64,000 nt of DNA from Cardiocondyla obscurior (taxonomy: Eukaryota; Arthropoda; Insecta; Hymenoptera; Formicidae): assembly GCF_019399895.1 (NCBI RefSeq), contig NC_091884.1:3270400-3334399 (forward strand). Reading direction: 5' to 3'. Of the stretch, positions 59,985 to 64,000 are shown in pieces. Every line of letters begins with the position of its first letter. The first letter of the stretch is position 1. The notes beneath the pieces are model-generated. The model was not told where the DNA came from. It worked only from the letters and a program-made list of their open reading frames with translations, and did no database searches. Both the position numbers and the translations under genes were made by a program.

Positions 59985-60809
59985 TTGATTGCCCGAAACG
60001 TTCGTAAGCAGCCCCGAGCAGTAGAAACACAGGGCTCGCGGACTTTGTTGTCCGAACCGCTCGAAAGTAGCTACGAGCCGAAAGCAACACGAGGCTCGCG
60101 TACTTTGCCGATCGGACCGCGCGGAAGTAACTCCGAGCCGAAAGCAACACAAGGCTCGCGTACTTTGCCGATCGAACCGCGCGGAAGTAACTCCGAGCCG
60201 AAAGCAACACGAGGCTCGCGTACTTTGTCGCTAGGACCGCGCGGAAGTAACTCCAGCCGAAAGCAACACGAGGCTCGCGTACTTTGACGGTCGAACCGCT
60301 CGGAAGTAACTACGTGCAGAAAGCAACACAAAACTCGTAAACTTAGCCGCTCGTCGGCCGAAATTACGAAGAGCTCAAGAAAATAACACGAGATTTAAGA
60401 ACATAGCCGATCGCCAGCAGAGAGCTCGAAAAAACAGCACAAAACGCGAAAATTTAACTTTTACGAGAAAATAGCTAAGATAGCTTAAAAAAACATTACG
60501 GAGAACAAAAAGTTGATTGCCCGAAACGTTCAAAAGCAGCTTCGAGCAGTAGCAACACAGGGCTCGCGGACTTTGTTGTCCGAACCGCTCGAAAGTAGCT
60601 ACGAGCCGAAAGCAACACGAGGCTCGCGTACTTTGCCGATCGGACCGCGCGGAAGTAACTCCGAGCCGAAAGCAACACGAGGCTCGCGTACTTTGTCGCT
60701 AGGACCGCGCGGAAGTAACTCCGAGCCGAAAGCAACACGAGGCTCGCGTACTTTGACGGTCGGACCGCTCGGAAGTAACTACGTGCAGAAAGCAACACAA
60801 AACTCGTAA
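59985..60809 (+). repeat. Units 80-81, fifth 4+3 monomer pair
   Basis: Bodies are 59985-60340 (1 bp lost at 'ctccagccg' near 60,253) and 60513-60809. They carry the same rare linker and E5 variants as the 43.3-kb pair. Unit 80 has 'cgttcgtaagcag' in E4 and 'cacaaggctcgcg' near 60,150. Confidence 0.9.
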
Positions 60810-60980
60810 ACTTAGCCGCTCGTCGGCCGAAATTACGAAGAGCTCAAGAAAATAACACGAGATTTAAGAACATAGCCGATCGCCAGCAGAGAGCTCGAAA
60901 AACAGCACAAAACGCGAAAATTTAACTTTTACGAGAAAATAGCTAAGATAGCTTAAAAAAACAATACGGAGAACAAAAAG

Positions 60981-62296
60981 TTGATTGCCCGAAACGTTCG
61001 GAAGCAGCCCGGAGCAGTAGCAACACAGGGCTCGCGGACTTTGTTGTCCGAACCGCTCGAAAGTAGCTACGAGCCGAAAGCAACACGAGGCTCGCGTACT
61101 TTGCCGATCGGACCGCGCGGAAGTAACTCCGAGCCGAAAGCAACACGAGGCTCGCGTACTTTGCCGATCGGACCGCGCGGAAGTAACTCCGAGCCGAAAG
61201 CAACACGAGGCTCGCGTACTTTGCCGCTAGGACCGCGCGGAAGTAACTCCGAGCCGAAAGCAACACGAGGCTCGCGTACTTTGCCGATCGGACCGCGCGG
61301 AAGTAACTCCGAGCCGAAAGCAACACGAGGCTCGCGTACTTTGCCGATCGGACCGCGCGGAAGTAACTCCGAGCCGAAAGCAACACGAGGCTCGCGTACT
61401 TTGCCGATCGGACCGCGCGGAAGTAACTCCGAGCCGAAAGCAACACGAGGCTCGCGTACTTTGCCGCTAGGACTGCGCGGAAATAACTCCGAGCCAAAAG
61501 CAACACGAGGCTCGCGTACTTTGCCGATCGGACCGCGCGGAAGTAACTCCGAGCCAAAAGCAACACGAGGCTCGCGTACTTTGCCGATCGGACCGCGCGG
61601 AAGTAACTCCGAGCCGAAAGCAACACGAGGCTCGCGTACTTTGCCGATCGGACCGCGCGGAAGTAACTCCGAGCCGAAAGCAACACGAGGCTCGCGTACT
61701 TTGCCGCTAGGACCGCGCGGAAGTAACTCCGAGCCGAAAGCAACACGAGGCTCGCGTACTTTGCCGCTAGGACCGCGCGGAAGTAACTCCGAGCCGAAAG
61801 CAACACGAGGCTCGCGTACTTTGCCGTCGGACCGCGCGGAAGTAACTCCGAGCCGAAAGCAACACGAGGCTCGCGTACTTTGCCGGTCGGACCGCGCGGA
61901 AGTAACTCCGAGCCGAAAGCAACACGAGGCTCGCGTACTTTGCCGCTAGGACTGCGCGGAAATAACTCCGAGCCAAAAGCAACACGAGGCTCGCGTACTT
62001 TGCCGATCGGACCGCGCGGAAGTAACTCCGAGCCGAAAGCAACACGAGGCTCGCGTACTTTGCCGATCGGACCGCGCGGAAGTAACTCCGAACCGAAAGC
62101 AACACGAGGCTCGCGTACTTTGCCGATCGGACCGCGCGGAAGTAACTCCGAGCCGAAAGCAACACGAGGCTCGCGTACTTTGTCGCTAGGACCGCGCGGA
62201 AGTAACTCCGAGCCGAAAGCAACACGAGGCTCGCGTACTTTGACGGTCGGACCGCTCGGAAGTAACTACGTGCAGAAAGCAACACAAAACTCGTAA
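60981..62296 (+). repeat. Unit 82 (20 monomers, 1 bp lost)
   Basis: A 'gccgtcgg' deletion lies at 61,823 and is followed by a 'ggtcgg' monomer and a 'gctaggactg' monomer. E5 has 'agcccggagcag' near 61,008, and one monomer has 'ctccgaaccg' near 62,088. Confidence 0.88.
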
Positions 62297-62468
62297 ACTT
62301 AGCCGCTCGTCGGCCGAAATTACGAAGAGCTCAAGAAAATAACACGAGATTTAAGAACATAGCCGATCGCCAGCAGAGAGCTCGAAAAAACAGCACAAAA
62401 CGCGAAAATTTAACTTTTACGAGAAAATAGCTAAGATAGCTTAAAAACACAATACGGAGAACAAAAAG

Positions 62469-63784
62469 TTGATTGCCCGAAACGTTCGGAAGCAGCCCCG
62501 AGCAGTAGCAACACAGGGCTCGCGGACTTTGTTGTCCGAACCGCTCGAAAGTAGCTACGAGCCGAAAGCAACACGAGGCTCGCGTACTTTGCCGATCGGA
62601 CCGCGCGGAAGTAACTCCGAGCCGAAAGCAACACGAGGCTCGCGTACTTTGCCGATCAGACCGCGCGGAAGTAACTCCGAGCCGAAAGCAACACGAGGCT
62701 CGCGTACTTTGCCGATCGGACCGCGCGGAAGTAACTCCGAGCCGAAAGCAACACGAGGCTCGCGTACTTTGCCGCTAGGACCGCGCGGAAATAACTCCGA
62801 GCCGAAAGCAACACGAGGCTCGCGTACTTTGCCGATCGGACCGCGCGGAAGTAACTCCGAGCCGAAAGCAACACGAGGCTCGCGTACTTTGCCGATCGGA
62901 CCGCGCAAAAGTAACTCCGAGCCGAAAGCAACACGAGGCTCGCGTACTTTGCCGATCGGACCGCGCGGAAGTAACTCCGAGCCGAAAGCAACACGAGGCT
63001 CGCGTACTTTGCCGCTAGGACCGCGCGGAAATAACTCCGAGCCAAAAGCAACACGAGGCTCGCGTACTTTGCCGATCGGACCGCGCGGAAGTAACTCCGA
63101 GCCGAAAGCAACACGAGGCTCGCGTACTTTGCCGATCGGACCGCGCGGAAGTAACTCCGAGCCGAAAGCAACACGAGGCTCGCGTACTTTGCCGCTAGGA
63201 CCGCGCGGAAATAACTCCGAGCCGAAAGCAACACGAGGCTCGCGTACTTTGCCGCTCGGACCGCGCGGAAGTAACTCCGAGCCGAAAGCAACACGAGGCT
63301 CGCGTACTTTGCCGATCGGACCGCGCGGAAGTAACTCCGAGCCGAAAGCAACACGAGGCTCGCGTACTTTGCCGGTCGGACCGCGCGGAAGTAACTCCGA
63401 GCCGAAAGCAACACGAGGCTCGCGTACTTTGCCGCTAGGACTGCGCGGAAATAACTCCGAGCCAAAGCAACACGAGGCTCGCGTACTTTGCCGATCGGAC
63501 CGCGCGGAAGTAACTCCGAGCCGAAAGCAACACGAGGCTCGCGTACTTTGCCGATCGGACCGCGCGGAAGTAACTCCGAGCCGAAAGCAACACGAGGCTC
63601 GCGTACTTTGCCGATCGGACCGCGCGGAAGTAACTCCGAGCCGAAAGCAACACGAGGCTCGCGTACTTTGTCGCTAGGACCGCGCGGAAGTAACTCCGAG
63701 CCGAAAGCAACACGAGGCTCGCGTACTTTGACGGTCGGACCGCTCGGAAGTAACTACGTGCAGAAAGCAACACAAAACTCGTAA
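62469..63784 (+). repeat. Unit 83 (20 monomers, 1 bp lost)
   Basis: Its first seven monomers repeat the order of unit 71, including 'gatcagacc' second and the 'cgcaaaagta' monomer near 62,905. One base is missing at 'gagccaaagcaac' near 63,462, as in unit 75. The remainder differs from unit 71, so the units share only a front segment. Confidence 0.88.
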
Positions 63785-64000
63785 ACTTAGCCGCTCGTCG
63801 GCCGAAATTACGAAGAGCTCAAGAAAATAACACGAGATTTAAGAACATAGCCGATCGCCAGCAGAGAGCTCGAAAAAACAGCACAAAACGCGAAAATTTA
63901 ACTTTTACGAGAAAATAGCTAAGATAGCTTAAAAAACAATACGGAGAACAAAAAGTTGATTGCCCGAAACGTTCGGAAGCAGCCCCGAGCAGTAGCAACA
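63785..64000 (+). repeat. Last linker and truncated start of unit 84
   Basis: A right-type linker of 172 bp (63,785-63,956) is followed by the E4 start and the first bases of E5, where the window stops. The array continues beyond 64,000. Confidence 0.9.

Larger units (their letters stand above)
1..64000 (+). repeat. 60-bp satellite array with higher-order units, continuing past both window ends
   Basis: The window is one uninterrupted head-to-tail array of a 60-bp monomer. The consensus runs from 'actccgagcc' to 'cgcggaagta', with 37 G+C and 10 CpG per 60 by hand count. Every monomer has the same orientation; I saw no inversion and no inserted foreign sequence. About 670 near-canonical copies are grouped into units separated by diverged monomers. 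The first base lies exactly on a monomer boundary, and the last base is inside the E5 monomer of unit 84, so the true array is larger. Its role as centromere, pericentromere or other heterochromatin is inferred only from size and organisation. Copy number may be wrong if long identical stretches were collapsed in assembly. Confidence 0.98.
32291..64000 (+). repeat. Right domain: long units, type B monomers absent
   Basis: From here on, every near-canonical monomer reads 'gtacttt' and none has the 'gcttggatcg' signature of type B. Linkers switch together to 'cgtcggccgaaa', 'aaataacacgag' and 'agctaagatagctt', and E5 to 'actttgttgtcc'. The 27 complete units, 57-83, hold about 391 near-canonical monomers, 14 per unit on average, ranging from 3 to 34. 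Monomers differ mainly at monomer positions 39, 42 and 44. The greater homogeneity suggests a younger or more actively homogenised family than the left domain; this is inference. Confidence 0.93.

Noticed and set aside
32733..63784. Modular DNA-binding protein repeats with variable residues, suggested by the 20-codon period and a small variable window
   Set aside because: No family resemblance to known repeat domains. The variation includes single-base deletions that shift frame, and nothing favours one frame over the others.
1..64000. CRISPR-like array
   Set aside because: The copies are directly contiguous 60-mers without unique spacers, the linkers are themselves repeated, and no cas-like gene is present.
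1..64000. Ribosomal DNA intergenic spacer, which can contain 60-bp subrepeats
   Set aside because: No rRNA gene segment, promoter or recognisable spacer element appears in 64 kb, and linkers recur every 0.4-2.3 kb, too close for rDNA units.
1..64000. CENP-B box
   Set aside because: The nearest TTCG-containing stretches in the monomer and linker, on both strands, do not satisfy the conserved TTCG, A and CGGG positions of the box.
1..64000. Telomeric or subtelomeric repeat
   Set aside because: No TTAGGG, TTAGG or TTTAGGG runs on either strand; the 'cttagcc' in E1 is a single diverged monomer site.
32670..64000. Inverted repeat 'agcta aga tagct' in right-type linkers as a regulatory hairpin
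   Set aside because: The arms are only 5 bp with a 3-bp loop and do not extend. The left-domain linkers carry a mismatch at the same place without other change.
1..64000. Insertion sequences or transposon ends at linker borders
   Set aside because: No target-site duplications, terminal inverted repeats or transposase-like frames. Linker borders pass smoothly into monomers with which they align.

Overview
The whole 64 kb window is tandem-repeat (satellite) DNA. I find no protein-coding gene, RNA gene, transposon, telomeric repeat or unique-sequence island. Everything is built from one 60-bp monomer, about 670 near-canonical copies by hand count, all in the same orientation. A non-coding array this large and layered points to a eukaryotic chromosome, probably a centromeric, pericentromeric or other heterochromatic block. 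The taxon cannot be told from the sequence. The monomer keeps about 10 CpG per 60 bp, so the array has not decayed through germline CpG methylation; this is a weak hint of a lineage or locus with little of it.

Second level: the monomers form higher-order units. A unit is a run of 2 to 34 near-canonical monomers closed by five strongly diverged ones (E1 to E5, 289 bp). Their centre is A-rich and reads as a spacer of 168-172 bp, but E1-E5 still align to the monomer, so the spacer is a degenerate piece of the same satellite. There are 82 complete units and two cut by the window ends. I number them 1-84 and give their bodies from the 'ttgattgcccg' in E4 to the 'ctcgtaa' in E1. Monomer counts come from body length: 2 monomers at 237 bp, plus one per extra 60 bp.

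Layout: a left domain (1 to about 32.3 kb, units 1-56) has short units, mostly 2 or 7 monomers, in which type A and type B monomers tend to alternate in a 120-bp dimer. It carries a third level of order. Units 1-3 and 4-6 are a 1.83-kb tandem duplication. About 2.94-8.46 kb is duplicated at 12.77-17.4 kb. Units 15-17 recur as 18-20 at a 2.0-kb offset. From 20,326 to 31,846 a five-unit pattern (7-2-X-7-2 monomers, X = 7, 7, 5, 5) is repeated four times. Unit 56 (31,847-32,563) is a chimera carrying the switch. The right domain (about 32.3-64 kb, units 57-84) lacks type B monomers, has different linker-diagnostic bases, is more homogeneous, and has long units of up to 34 monomers punctuated five times by a 4-monomer plus 3-monomer pair.

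No genes work together here. Long open frames exist only because 60 is a multiple of three and five of the six frames of the monomer have no stop codon. The picture is of an array whose unit ends are conserved while interiors expand, contract and recombine; several recombination scars can be read directly.
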